DNA from: Letharia columbiana
Lineage: Eukaryota > Ascomycota > Lecanoromycetes > Lecanorales > Parmeliaceae
Assembly (NCBI RefSeq): GCF_014066305.1
Contig: NW_023501062.1
Span: 548,501-612,500, forward strand
Length of the DNA: 64,000 nucleotides
Direction: 5' to 3'
Of the stretch, positions 46,122-56,833 are shown piece by piece. Every line of letters starts with the position of its first letter. Positions within the stretch are counted from its first letter, which is position 1. A program made the translations under genes and the position numbers. The notes below the pieces were generated by a model. That model searched no databases, was not told the origin of the DNA, and saw only the letters and a program-made list of their open reading frames with translations.

Positions 46122-48640
46122 TCAATCATCGTCATTATCACAGACCCAAGCCTCGTCTTTCGACGCCCGTATATCTGAAGTCGATGCACCTGAGGACTGA
46201 TCTGAATCACCTTCCATAATTAGCCCGCGAGGCCTCGATCTCGAGTTTGGCTCGTACCGAGACGACACATACATGCCCTGGGTCTACTGTTCGCGCTGTG
46301 ATCCTGGCCCTATGAGCCGGGCAAATTAGTGATCATACCCCGTATGAGCCGGGCAAATTACCGAATCATACCCCTACACCAAATCACACCAAAAATGGTG
46401 TATGATTCGGTGATTTGCCATTGCTTAGGATATAATTTGGTAAGTGTCTTGAATAATAGCTTTTTAATACGAGACGGTCTAATGAAGATAGCGGTAGCGG
46501 TAGGCTTAATCTTACTAAACGTCTGATAGTAGTCGTCGACTTAATTATTGATGACGGTGGTATTGTTAGGAATTATTTCTTCGGGGGCCCTATGGGGCCC
46601 GATATAGGCCCGAATAGGGGTGTCTGCAGCGTGAAGTGCGGACATCCCCGGGCTCGAAATCTCGCCCACTCGGCTTTCGTCTGATGTTTTTAGGCTGATA
46701 GAATTCTCATCAAATGCGGTCGGAGAAACTCCCTTATTTCTATGATCGAATAGGCCAGATCGCGGATTATCTCCTTCGTAGTTTGAGGCCACTTTGACAA
46801 CTTACAAAATCATACCCCATATTTGGGTGAAATTGGGTGTAGGGGTATGATTCGGTAAGGATCCATAACTTTTGGGGTATGAATTAGTAATTCGCCCCGT
46901 ATGAGCCAGCGATGATGTCCAACTTGTCCAACTTGATGGCTTGCTTGCGCTGGATCAGGTCTTCGATGATTGGTAGTGTCTTTCAATTGTAGCCTGTTCG
47001 AAGTTCCATAGAGAGGGTGAAGGTGCGGTGGACCTCGACGTCTAAATGTTGTCCGATCCGATAGGCCCGGTCCATTGCTTGAGCGTCTCGCTGTGGGTTC
47101 CAAGGCGGGCTCAACATGATCATAATGTTCGCCTTCACCAGATTCGACCCCACTCTACCAGCCCCAACGGTGAGGATCGATCCATTGACGCCATCGGGGA
47201 AATACTCTGCTTGGGCTTCGTCCCTCTGATTAGGTGAGAGCTCACCATGGAAAGGGGAAAAGTTGTATCCGCTAGAACTGCGTTGCGAGAGGAGGCGCTG
47301 CAAATGCTTCGTCCATTCCGCGAAGATCAGGACCTTTGCTTCAGGGTCTTGTCCGTAGATCCGGTCCAGAAGACTGAGTAGCACCCTGGCCTTCGCCGGT
47401 AGCACATGGTCTTTCTCCACCGACCGGCAAAGTTGCTCCAGTTCTCTGGATATGGTGTACTGTGCGTCTGCGTTCTCTTGAGGGTTCTTATCATCTTCAT
47501 CTGCTTCGTTCTTGATGATCTGCTTCTCGACTCTGGCTTTTGATGCATCCAAAAGCAAACCTGGATCACAGCATGCCTGCCTCAAACGTAAGAAATTATC
47601 CGAGATGTGGACGACCTGACCAGTTGGTGCTTTGCCGGACTTCAACATTGATCCCAAATTCATCTTGCCCATGTTGTGGGTGGCTTGGTATATTCTCTGT
47701 TCCAGCTCCGAGAGTTTCGCCAAGTATTTACAAATTGTCTTCTTCCTGAGAGAGACGATCGATACGCCATTGATCGTCATTGTCTTATCGCGACGCAAGA
47801 GTACACGAGCCTCCTTGTAGGCACGTATCTGTAAACAAATGTTCGCGGGTGTTGTCAAGACAACGTCATAGCTTCTGAGTTGATCGACGGTAGGATCAGT
47901 TGGTTTCATGCCCTCCTGCCCATGTAGCAGCCGCTGCATCCTCCATCTCTTCATCTTCATCCTCCGAAGGAGGAGGGGGAGGGCCATGCCCATTGGGCGA
48001 GTCGCCGCACGAGGGAGGCAGGGGCGAGCCGGAGGGCGTACGGGCAGAAGACCCGCCCGAAACGTGCTCGTCCCCCGAGCCCTCGTCGTTGTCGCTGTTG
48101 GAGCTGCTGGTAGCCTCACCCGAGCCTACGCTGGGCGGCGCAGGGGGACCAGGAGGCGGACGGTTGAGAGGGGGAAGGCCGGCCTAAAAGCATGGTTAGC
48201 GTGTATGTCATGTGTATCACCGTAGCCATTGAGTGAGAATGCGTGTCAGGGTTGTGGACCTTGTTCGTTTCGTTGAACCGATTCTGGAGCACTTGGCAAG
48301 GGACAACTACCAGCACCTGGCGAGCGCCGTTGGGTCTGTTTGGAAGTGCGGCAGCAGTGGCGAGAGCTTGGAGGGTTTTGCCGAGACCCGTGTCGTTGGC
48401 GAGGATTTTTCCTGCAGGATTGGGTAGGCTCAACCATTGCAAGCCTTGGAGCTGATAGTCATGGGGCTGGGCTCTCATCTCGAGCGGCTTTGCTCCTTGG
48501 GGACCGTACCCTTTGGAAGTCATGAATTTGGCATTCACGACACTGGACCTTTGAATGTCTTCAGTCTGTATCAGCGTCAGCAGTGGGACACTTGAAACGC
48601 GCCCTGTGAGTTATTATACATAGTCCTCGAGGCTCACTTT
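46122..48640 (-). pseudogene. Decayed SNF2-family helicase gene
   Basis: The minus strand from about 48600 carries YQLQGLQWLSLPNPAGKIL, then the ATP-binding motif LANDTGLGKTLQALA (normally D where N stands), then VVVPCQVLQNRFNETNK, followed by an intron-like GT...TAG stretch, an acidic proline/serine-rich linker in one frame, and YDVVLTTPANI in another. The DEAH/DEGH box and the following motif are missing: the frame jumps directly to the region before the helicase C-terminal domain. That domain is clear (VLIFAEWTKHLQRLL, FHGELS, NIMIMLSPPWNPQRDAQAMDRAYRIGQ). A stop TGA after TGYN (46983-46985) interrupts the frame, which then resumes (TLPIIEDLIQRKQAIKLDKLD) until a transposon at 46319-46899. 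An acidic tail (about 46122-46230) follows in another frame. The N-terminus is also lost. It cannot make an active remodeller. Confidence 0.8.
46319..46899. mobile_element. 581-bp non-autonomous DNA transposon with 8-bp target duplication
   Basis: Flanked by tatgagcc at 46311-46318 and 46900-46907. Ends are inverted repeats of two blocks: gggcaaattagtgatcatac on the left against the complement of the right end (gggcgaattactaattcata), and an inner block accgaatcatacccctacac present in both arms. A further tatgagccgggcaaatta at 46343-46360 makes a 32-base local duplication in the left arm. Eight-base duplications are usual for hAT and P-type elements. The inside has no transposase frame. The insertion lies in the final coding part of the SNF2 pseudogene. 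Confidence 0.72.
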
Positions 48641-49946
48641 GCTGGCCAATGGCGCCCGTCCACACATAGCATAAGGTATATATTTTTGTAAAAAGAGAAT
48701 CAGCCTTTTCTGAGACCTCTAAAACAGGACGTCTAGAGGAAATATAACGATGATTATATAATTAAAAAGGAGGTGAAAGTCGAGGGTGAAGCTGTCTATT
48801 GAAGTTAGCTGATCACTCTGTGCGGTGAACTCGACTGGTGAAGCTCGTTGGTGAAGTTGATCAGTGGAGCTGGCCAAATCGGTCAGAAGCCGGCTTTCGA
48901 AGACTTTCAGAGCACTCACTCTCTTCACTATGCGGTGAAGATGGACAGTGAAGTAACTAGCGAGACTGAGAAGAATTAGCATCTGAATTTTCTTTCACTT
49001 TCTTATAGTTGACTTTCATATCCTTTAGCAAATGCGTTAGATCAACGAATCACGTATCGTCTGGTGGCGAAGTTCTTCCTCGATGTAATTTGAGAAGTGT
49101 AGAGGAGTAGAATACATCATGATAGTGCGATGTAGAGACGTGGAAATGTAATGAAGGTAATTGGTGTGTGTAGGAGACAGTTAGTAATCTATTTCGAAGG
49201 ATAGTATAGAAAGGATGATGTAGGAAGGATATTGTAGAAAGGATGGAAGTTAGAAGAGGGAGTGGATTTAAATAGTTTAGGAAGTCTAGAGGTGAATGTT
49301 GTAGGTAGATGTGAATAGTGTAAGATGTGAGTGTGTAGAGATGAATTTTGAGAGATGATTGTTTTGAGGGGTGTATGTTTGAGAAATGAATACTGGAGAC
49401 ATGAAGTTTGAGGGGATGAAGGTTAGAGAGATGAATGTTTAAGAAAGATGAGTATGAGATACGTGTAGAGGAGGTGAGTGGTAAATTAAGTGGGTGGCAC
49501 AAGTAAATTTCAACTCAAAATCATCCCCAGTACTATTGAGCTTCCTCGTATCTATCGAATAAGCGAGCAAGATATGAAATCATAGTAGAGGCTCGTAACT
49601 TTCTGGGGTCGGGGAAGGAAGAGGTTGATACATACCAAGGTACCTACAGATGAAGGACTAGTGAAGAAGTGGACCGTACATCATGTGAATTCATAGAGAT
49701 AAATGTGCGAAACTATCAATTCGGGACAAGTTACTGCGGAAGGAATGAATCTGGAAGTGGCGCATGAGGTGGTTCTTTTGGATGTTCTCCCCATCCCAAA
49801 GACTATTTCACTTTATAAGATTTCTGAGATCTCAGTTGCATATAAACTGACTTACCTCTCTCACGTCCCCTTTTAGCACTAGTTCCAGCGGCATTAGCTA
49901 TGACATTCAGATCTAGCAGACCAGCGCGCTTGCGTCTCATAGAGCG
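48641..49946. other. Intergenic region with two degenerate minisatellites
   Basis: Bases 48780-48970 hold imperfect repeats around ggtgaagctcg and ggtgaagttga. Bases 49240-49470 hold about a dozen degenerate 14-18-base units of the type gagatgaatgtttga. The minus-strand frame over 49050-49502 is a low-complexity reading of the second array and is not called. Low copy order in both arrays suggests age. Confidence 0.6.
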
Positions 49947-50496
49947 TCAAGTTGATGCCTGATATACTATGGCTTCCCCAGTAGTAACATTATAACTGGG
50001 AGGCCACTGTGTATTCCATAAGTTCACGCACTAGATGGAAAGAATCAGTCTTCATCGTCTTTGATCTCTTCTCGGAGGGTGTTTCACATACCGCCGCTCC
50101 GCCAACCATCAAGTAACAAGTTCCCGCGTGCAGCGTACTACCGCTGTGAGGGTTCGCGGAGTCCGGATTCGTGGTCTGCAGGTACGTTCCGCACGCCTGT
50201 GGGATCTCCCCCGGGTTCGGCGCACGGCCGCCGGCGGGATAGGGATTGCTCCAGTCGAGTCGCTCCTCGGACGAGAGTGCTCGGCTGAGCGTGTACGATT
50301 GCGTGGTGAAGGGTGTAGGCCACATGAAACCATAAGAGAAGCTATGGTTCTGCGGGCTGTGGACGCAGGCGGTATCGCTGAAGACGGTGATGTTGACGCC
50401 TGCCCGTATTGAGGGTCCTGGTGTTGGAGATGATGCGATGAGGACACCGGCACTTAGGGCATAGATGATTAAAAGGGTAAAGGTGATTGGAGACAT
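49947..50496 (-). CDS. Small secreted four-cysteine protein, family member 1
   Basis: Two exons, 50496-50092 and 50030-49947 (489 bases, 162 residues); the intron 50031-50091 begins GTATGT and ends TAG. Without splicing the frame would run into intron sequence and give a false tail. The start is the ATG giving MSPITFTLLIIYALSAGVLI, a signal peptide. Mature cysteines are at 44, 102, 127 and 136, so two disulfides are possible. Shared blocks with the paralogue at 57604-58205 are TTQSYTLSR, LDWSNPYP, CGTYLQTTNPDS and TCYLM, with intron position and phase conserved. No known domain is recognised. Small size, secretion and paired cysteines are features of fungal effectors or surface-active proteins, but this is inference. 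See the finding on conserved sequence beyond the stop codon. Confidence 0.75.
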
Positions 50497-51753
50497 GATA
50501 AATGTAGCAATATTCAAGTGGCGTTGGAGCTGAGATACTGGCTAGATATTCGGCACGGCCGATCGTAAGAAGCGGAGGTAGGAAAGAAGATGGCGAAATA
50601 CGATTAGTTAAGTGGCTTATTTTTGTGGTAGGTAGGTGTTTCTCTAAGGAGAATTTCTTTGGAGATGGAGTTGGAGATGGTAGGGACTTTAAGAGTGACC
50701 TCACAGATCGACTCAAGGTGTAAACAGCGGCACGTCAATCCTGTAGGTTGGCTTTGTTGAGGACAACCCTCAGATCTCCGTCAAAAGAAAACTGTTCCTC
50801 AGTGAGGGCCGCCATAGGGCCAGCTGAAGGGATAGTGATTCTGTCAATGCGACGAAATTTCTGCCGTTTATTGTCAAAAAAGAGTCCTTTGTGGAGAGGT
50901 AATCACCGGATGTGTCAATTGTGCCTTAGGGAAGCCCATACAAAGACTGCTCTTTGTCAAAATTCCTGCGTTATTCTTTCAAAGGAAAGAAAAGATCCAT
51001 CCAGTTTCCTTTTGTTCTTAGCGTGCATAAGAAATAGACGCTGATTATTGATCGCCTCAACGTCGTAAGGTACAGGATGACTTGGTGATGATTCATCAAC
51101 TCAGGAAAAATGTCATGGGATTGGTTGTACAAACCAAGGGACTACATCGAGATTCACTTCTGTGTCTCCTAGAACAGCCCGTAGCATGCAGAGGAGGTAG
51201 TATCATCGGTAAAAAGCATGGCGCGCAACGCCGTATCTTTAAAGCCTAAAAGGCCGCTGCAGACGACTTCGACATAAGAGAAGGGAACGAAAGTCATGCT
51301 TAGTATTCGTAAAATTAAATACTAACATGAGACGGCTCTCTTTGTTTCATTTGCGCCCCATTTATATGGGTCTCCGCCTGAACGAATCGGCTCTTTCTAT
51401 CAAAGCATGTCAGATATAAAAGATCAACCGTCCGAGGTGGAATGACGAATTTCCAAGGAAGGTCTCGTCAATGGGGACCATCTTTTCTAGCACCGCGCCT
51501 GAACTGTAGTATTTCAACACTCAATCGCCTTGCAGATCGACGAGTTCTAAAAAGAAAGTTCCAAATCAGGGTCACTTTCTTCTGGCACCGAGCCTGGACT
51601 GTAAACTTCATTCAGGATTTTCACTCCTATGTATGACTTTTGCTACATTCTCTTACAAATTGTAACGAGTCTGACAAGCTCGCTATACCTTGATATAACG
51701 CAAACACCGATTTACGAAGGCTAGCATCGAAGTTTCATCAACGATCCTTGTTC
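50497..51753. other. Intergenic region with diverged direct repeats
   Basis: Bases 51453-51520 and 51548-51618 are diverged direct repeats about 96 bases apart (ctagcaccgcgcctgaactg against ctggcaccgagcctggactg), each beginning with a short hairpin. The plus-strand frames over 50748-51044 and 51442-51636 show no domain and are not called. Confidence 0.5.
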
Positions 51754-52563
51754 TCATGAATCCATAATGCCTGCCCTGCCTCCACTAGCTGGCACGTGAT
51801 TTCCATTGACCCACCTCGCCTCGTCGCTTGCTAGAAAGCCTACAATTCCCGCCACGTCTTCCGGCGTTCCAGTTCTTTTCTCCGCAGTCGATCCCTGCGC
51901 CACGCTCGCAGCGAGCTTCTCATCCCCCTTGAGCGTCTGCGCCAGCAGATCAGTCTCAGTGGGTCCAGGGCTAACGCTGTTGATCGTAATCTTCTTTTCT
52001 GCAGCGTACTTGACCGCTAGGCTGCGCGTGATACTGTCAAGAGCAGCTTTCGACATGCCGTATGCCATCACTGGGTCGAGGTTTGGTCGCTTGGAGGATG
52101 TGGAGGATATGTTGATGATGCGACCGCCAGGACGGATGTGTGGAAGTGCGGCGCGGATTAGCTGGATGGTTCCCCAGCCGTTGCCTCGCATCATTCTCTC
52201 GAAACCTTCGTAGGTCATCTCCTCGAAGGGTTCCTGGTATCGCATGTCGGATATCGCGGCGTTGTTGACGACAATGTCGAGGTGGGGTGTCTTGAGATCG
52301 GAAAGGGCAGCTTTGACGACGTCTTCGCCGAAAGTGGGGGATAACAAGTCGGCTTTGATAGCAATGCAGGTGGTTTGGGGACTCGTTGCTCTGATTTTGG
52401 CTAGAGTGTTCTCGGCGGCAGGAAGGTTGCCCATGTAGGTGATGGCGATTGCGGCAGCTCCCTTTCGAGCGAGCTCGATGGCGATGGCTGCACCAATACC
52501 GCGAGAAGCCCCTGTGATAATGGCGACTTTGTCAATGAGGGGCGCAGGAATCGTGGTTGCCAT
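51754..52563 (-). CDS. Short-chain dehydrogenase/reductase (classical SDR)
   Basis: A single-exon 269-residue frame starting at a clear ATG. It carries the Rossmann cofactor motif TGASRGIG (residues 17-24), the structural NNAA (100-103), a serine-containing strand NISSTSS (151-157) and the catalytic YGMSK (Y168, K172), followed by SPGPTETDLL and a C-terminal segment with GFLASDEARWVNG. Length and motif spacing are those of classical SDRs, which use NAD(P)H to reduce or oxidise alcohol and ketone groups. Closest in pattern are 3-ketoacyl-ACP-reductase-like and tetrahydroxynaphthalene-reductase-like fungal enzymes; the substrate cannot be told. It has no targeting signal, so it is probably cytosolic. 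Neighbouring genes do not define a pathway. Confidence 0.92.
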   Translation of the reverse strand: MATTIPAPLIDKVAIITGASRGIGAAIAIELARKGAAAIAITYMGNLPAAENTLAKIRATSPQTTCIAIKADLLSPTFGEDVVKAALSDLKTPHLDIVVNNAAISDMRYQEPFEEMTYEGFERMMRGNGWGTIQLIRAALPHIRPGGRIINISSTSSKRPNLDPVMAYGMSKAALDSITRSLAVKYAAEKKITINSVSPGPTETDLLAQTLKGDEKLAASVAQGSTAEKRTGTPEDVAGIVGFLASDEARWVNGNHVPASGGRAGIMDS

Positions 52564-54132
52564 TGTGAGGCCGGTTCTCGCGTAGTAGGTCTTATTTCGT
52601 GAGTCTTGGAAGCTGGAACACGGTGTGAGCCCGCTGAGATAGCAACTTCAAAGATTCAACATGATTGAAAAGCAAGAGCAAAGCTGTTCGATGTCTCATT
52701 GAAGATGAGAAATAGCCGTTTGTACAAGAGTGCGATGGACTCGGGCCTAGGAGCAAAGATGCTTACGAGTAAAGCCGACTGATTTGAGATGAGATGATTT
52801 CGTGTGTTAGGGTCGCAGGGTAGAAGCTGAGGAGTGGGAAGGTCTCGTGGGAAAAAAACAAAGAGGCAATGATCTATCTACAACTCTCATCAATGAACAA
52901 GTATTAGGTTGCATTTATGGCAACGACCAATGCCCCCAGTCTGTTACTGCGGCTTCTGATGCGGGCTTCGGCTGCGCTAAACCTGTTAAAAGTTTGGCGT
53001 ACGTAGAAATACTAATGAGTTGACCATCTCGCTTCGCGCACTGGTCGGTCCTTCATTCCAGCTTGAGGGCAAGACAAAGCATTGCAGTCGCGCGCTTGCC
53101 AACTATGAGGGCTACCTCTTTCATCTAAGCTACTCACAAGGCCTTCGACTTCGTGGTGGTGACCGATGCTTGGTCTTGGTATGGCTATTGGTTGCGACAT
53201 GAAGAGGTTGCCGAGGAGTTGTCAACTGTAATTCTGAAAAACCTGTGGGTTAACATTCCGTAGGAAATCCTGTCTATGCCACAAGTTCTTCGTTCGGTGC
53301 TCTCTGGCGTGTGAATATCTGGATCTGAGAAGACGCAATGTTTTTGGATACGACGAAAGGAAGAAGGTTAAAGGGAAGCTTCGCGTCTCGATGCTATCTT
53401 TCTTTTCGGGAGTCAGAATTAAGAAGAAAAAAGCCGTGCAGAACTCCAGTAAACTTGCTTCTGGCCAGGCTGGTTCTTCGGTGACTCCGCCACCTGGCTT
53501 ATTGATGGGACTGGTGTGCCTAGTAGGCTTTGAGATAATTGACGGGGAGCAGTGGCTCTCGTACGCCCCTCGTAATCTACTGCCAGCCAAAGATATCATC
53601 TGGCGCGCTTCTAGCGCTTCAAAGAGCCATGAGTCTTCAAAACACGGCCAGCGGGCGGCAATCGCAAGTACTAGATCTGATGCAGGAACAAGCACATGAC
53701 ACACCCCACGATAACTTTCCGTTCAGAGACTGAGCGATCTGGAACAATTATCGCCTCCCGAGACGAGTTACCCTTGAAGTATTCTTGGGTCTCTACGCTA
53801 CGTGAAATGAAGTTCGCCTTGTGCTCTCTGCCGCCTTGAATCATTTCTATATTAACAGACGGGCCACGGCCAGAACGGCACGGCGCTCTGTTCGTTTGGA
53901 GCTTATCTGTTGAACCGAATAATACAAAAATTTGCTGTCTCGGAGTTACGCGTCATGCGTCTCGGGCCCATATATTTTGTTTCGTCCCCTCCGACGACTC
54001 CCCAATCCTTTTCTTCCACTCATCTCATATTCTTGTCATGTCATCTTCATACGCACTATTGGTCGATTCCATTCCAATTCTTTCATTCATGAAGTGCACT
54101 CACCAGCGTCATCACTCGTTCAGTGCAAGCAA
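52564..54132. other. Intergenic region, no supported gene
   Basis: About 1.6 kb between the divergently oriented SDR and GH30 genes, so it should contain both promoters. Overlapping frames on both strands at 53222-53733 lack ATG starts in good context or recognisable domains. Confidence 0.5.
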
Positions 54133-54159
54133 ATGCGCACAGCCACACTCACAAGATGA
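54133..54159 (+). promoter_or_regulatory. Eight-codon upstream ORF overlapping the GH30 start
   Basis: ATG at 54133 opens a frame of eight codons whose TGA (54157-54159) overlaps the GH30 start ATG (54156-54158) as ATGA. If transcribed in the leader it would be met first by scanning ribosomes and could lower or regulate GH30 translation. The transcription start is unknown. Confidence 0.45.
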
Positions 54160-56182
54160 ATACCATTCTCTACCTTTTTCTAGCAGCAATCATCAATGCC
54201 AATGCACAGACAGCTCTTCCAGCAACTAACGGTCTTCCTTCTCCTCCAGCGAGTGTGGTACCATCGGCACCAGCGCCCCTTGGAAACACGGCACTTTGGG
54301 AACAAGCGATTACATTAGATTCTGCGAACAACATCACCGGCAATCATGCTAACCAATACTTCTACTCGTCGGTCGCATGGTGGCAGTCTCTCGAGAACAG
54401 CAGCAACAACTATTTCTCGGGATCGCCGAGCTCTGTTGACGCAGGAACACACTTTTCTCAACTCCTACAGATCATACAAAATTACCCGATCCGCTACGAT
54501 CAAGCGCAGGCTTCAGATCCCAAACAAACCCCAAGTAAGCGAGGCCCAGATGAAACTTGGAAATTGGCCTAATCTTTCCTATTGCAGTCACTATCATGCA
54601 AATTCCTGAACAAACAATCAAATCCTTCGGTGCATCAGGCGCATGGTGGCCTAATGATCTCAACTACTTTCCCTCCGAGCAACAGCAAAATCTATCGGAG
54701 CTACTCTTCTCGAAGGATTGGCTCCATCTAAGCGGCTACCGATACAACATGGGCGCCAGTGGAGATCACGATATTGTCACTGTAAAGACTGACGGTGCTC
54801 CCGTAAATCGAGGAGTCGAGTCCTTTATGAAAACCGACGGGACTTATGACTGGACTCGTGATGGCCCAGGAATGTACTATTTGCGTGCGGCAGAAGCTGC
54901 AAATGTGTCATCCATCACATTCTTCGTCAACGCAGCGCCTTCTGGCTTGAACGCCACCACCGCGTCTTCAGCGCCCTGTGGTGGGACTTTGGAAGCGACT
55001 GCAATACCAGCGTTTGTCACCTACATTGAAACAGTGTTGGCCTATTGGGCTGAGCAAGGCATCACCATTGAATACATTTCCCCCATGAACGAGCCCGATG
55101 ACTCGTTCTCCAGTTGCGGCCAGGAAGGCATGGCTGTACCTCAGAGCATTCGCACCGCTGTATTTCAACAGCTCCGAGCCGCTTCATCAGCTTCAACCTC
55201 AGCCGGCGTAAAAGCCGTGAAGATCATGGGCGACGAGACGAGTCAGATTGCCAGCCAGGCGCTGATGCACTATGGGAACTGGTTGCCGGAGACTCTTACG
55301 GGCCAGTACATTGATGCAATTGCGGTGCATATGTACGATTGGCCAGATGATGCGACGCTCTTGAACTATAGGCAGCTTGTCAAAAACTCCTCGGTATCAG
55401 GCTTTCCACCACCAGTCAAGATGACGGAAATCTCATCGTTTCAATCGGCATCGGGTATGCGCAGTGAATGGGGATGGACTGGGCCTTCGGTCATGAGCGC
55501 GCAGTACGATCCCACAATGTCCAGTGCGCTCGACATGGCACGCATGATCTGGCAGTGGTTGACCCTCGTCAATGCCGAGTCTTTCGATTGGTGGACAGCC
55601 GTAAGCACCATGATTCCCTGCTCTCCGAGTACTGATGCCAGTTGCGCAACCACTATTCAGAACGGCAGCGGCTGGAATGATGCCCTCATCTACATTGACG
55701 CAAATTATCAAACCACGAAAGACTACAGTTTCTACCTGACAAAGCGCTTCTGGGTCTTCCGCCACTTCACACAGTTCATCCGCCCGGGCTCTGTACGCTA
55801 CGACATCCCCAACGAGGTGCTGCCATACGGTACCGTGGCTGTAGCATCATTGGGTACGAATAATGTGTGGCAAGCGACCTTTATCAATCGCAACAATACC
55901 GCTCAAGTCGTCACGATGAATTTACCTGGAACAGGAGGAAGGATTCAAAGGTTGATACAAACGACTGACGATGTAGATTGGGGCGATTTGGAATGGCCAA
56001 AAGTGGCTTCGAATAACGACATCTCGTTAACGCTGCCGGCGCGTGGGGTGTTGACGGTGCAGTTCAGTGTCTCGGGACCGCTGAGTGGCAGGCATCCTGA
56101 GGGTGATGGTGGAAGTGTGGAGTATCATGATCATCATCGGCCTACACAGCCGCGACATTGGAGCCAGAAAGGGCGTGGTTAA
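54156..56182 (+). CDS. Secreted glycoside hydrolase family 30 enzyme, endo-beta-1,6-galactanase-like
   Basis: Two exons, 54156-54534 and 54588-56182 (1974 bases, 657 residues); the 53-base intron has GTAAGC and CAG ends. MNTILYLFLAAIINANAQ is a signal peptide. From residue 127 the GH30 fold begins (QTIKSFGASGAWWPNDL, with WW at 146-147). The acid/base is E295 in ISPMNEPDD and the nucleophile E407 in VKMTEISSF, both in the expected barrel positions. A C-terminal beta domain ends near 640. The GASGAWWPND sequence is that of fungal enzymes acting on beta-1,6-galactan side chains of arabinogalactan; other GH30 activities (beta-1,6-glucanase, xylanase) are possible. The roughly 110-residue segment between signal peptide and GH30 domain is unusual for the family and unrecognised. 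Secretion points to degradation of plant cell wall polysaccharide. Confidence 0.85.
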
Positions 56183-56833
56183 TTGGGCTCGGGTTCCCTC
56201 GGGGAGAACACGCCTGAGAGCACGTGCGGAGCTGGATGGGCTTGATCTGAGTGACGTTGAAATGCCTCCTAGATTTGATTGTTGCGGCTGTTTTCATGAT
56301 GCAGTAGCCGTCATACATGAATACAGCATCCCCATATCGATGAAAATCAATGGAAATTGTGACATACCCACTGATTAGGAATTTTGTTCTCCGTGCGGAT
56401 TCAGGGGACTTGGAGTAAGAGTGGAGGCTTGGATACGAGGATCGCTGCTGCCGGGCTATGGGGCTTATGCCATAACACGCTGTTCAAAACATTGTACCGA
56501 CGACCCCAGGAGAGCAATCACGGCGATTTTGCAAGAAGCTATGGCACAGATTGCTAAGAATGACAGATTCAGAGCGGGGAATGGGACATGAGAACTGTTC
56601 GCCAACAGATGCTGCTCCGGCAGGCTTGCCCTTGGGATCTAATGGTAAGACTATGGAACAAAAGTGGTGCGCGGAGGCCGAAACCTTTTATGAAATTGTG
56701 ACGATGTTCGCAAGTCTTTCTAAAGACTGTCACTTTATCTACAAGGGACAAGGAATTCCCTTGAATTTTATGCATTCATTCCTTTCTAAGATAAATTGAA
56801 ATCCCTCCTATGCACGACTTACGCTACATCATC
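56183..56833. other. Intergenic region, no feature seen
   Basis: 3' flank of the GH30 gene. Short frames on both strands have no recognisable content. Confidence 0.5.

Noticed and set aside
46983..48119. 378-residue helicase protein as a functional CDS
   Set aside because: The N-terminal third is in the wrong frame relative to the acidic linker, the Walker B region is absent, and the C-terminus is cut by a stop; treated as part of the pseudogene.
49050..49502. 150-codon serine/histidine/leucine-rich minus-strand frame
   Set aside because: It is the reading of a degenerate minisatellite and contains no domain.
53222..53704. 160-codon minus-strand frame and overlapping plus-strand frames
   Set aside because: The first in-frame ATG is internal, both strands are equally open, and no domain or splice signal supports either.
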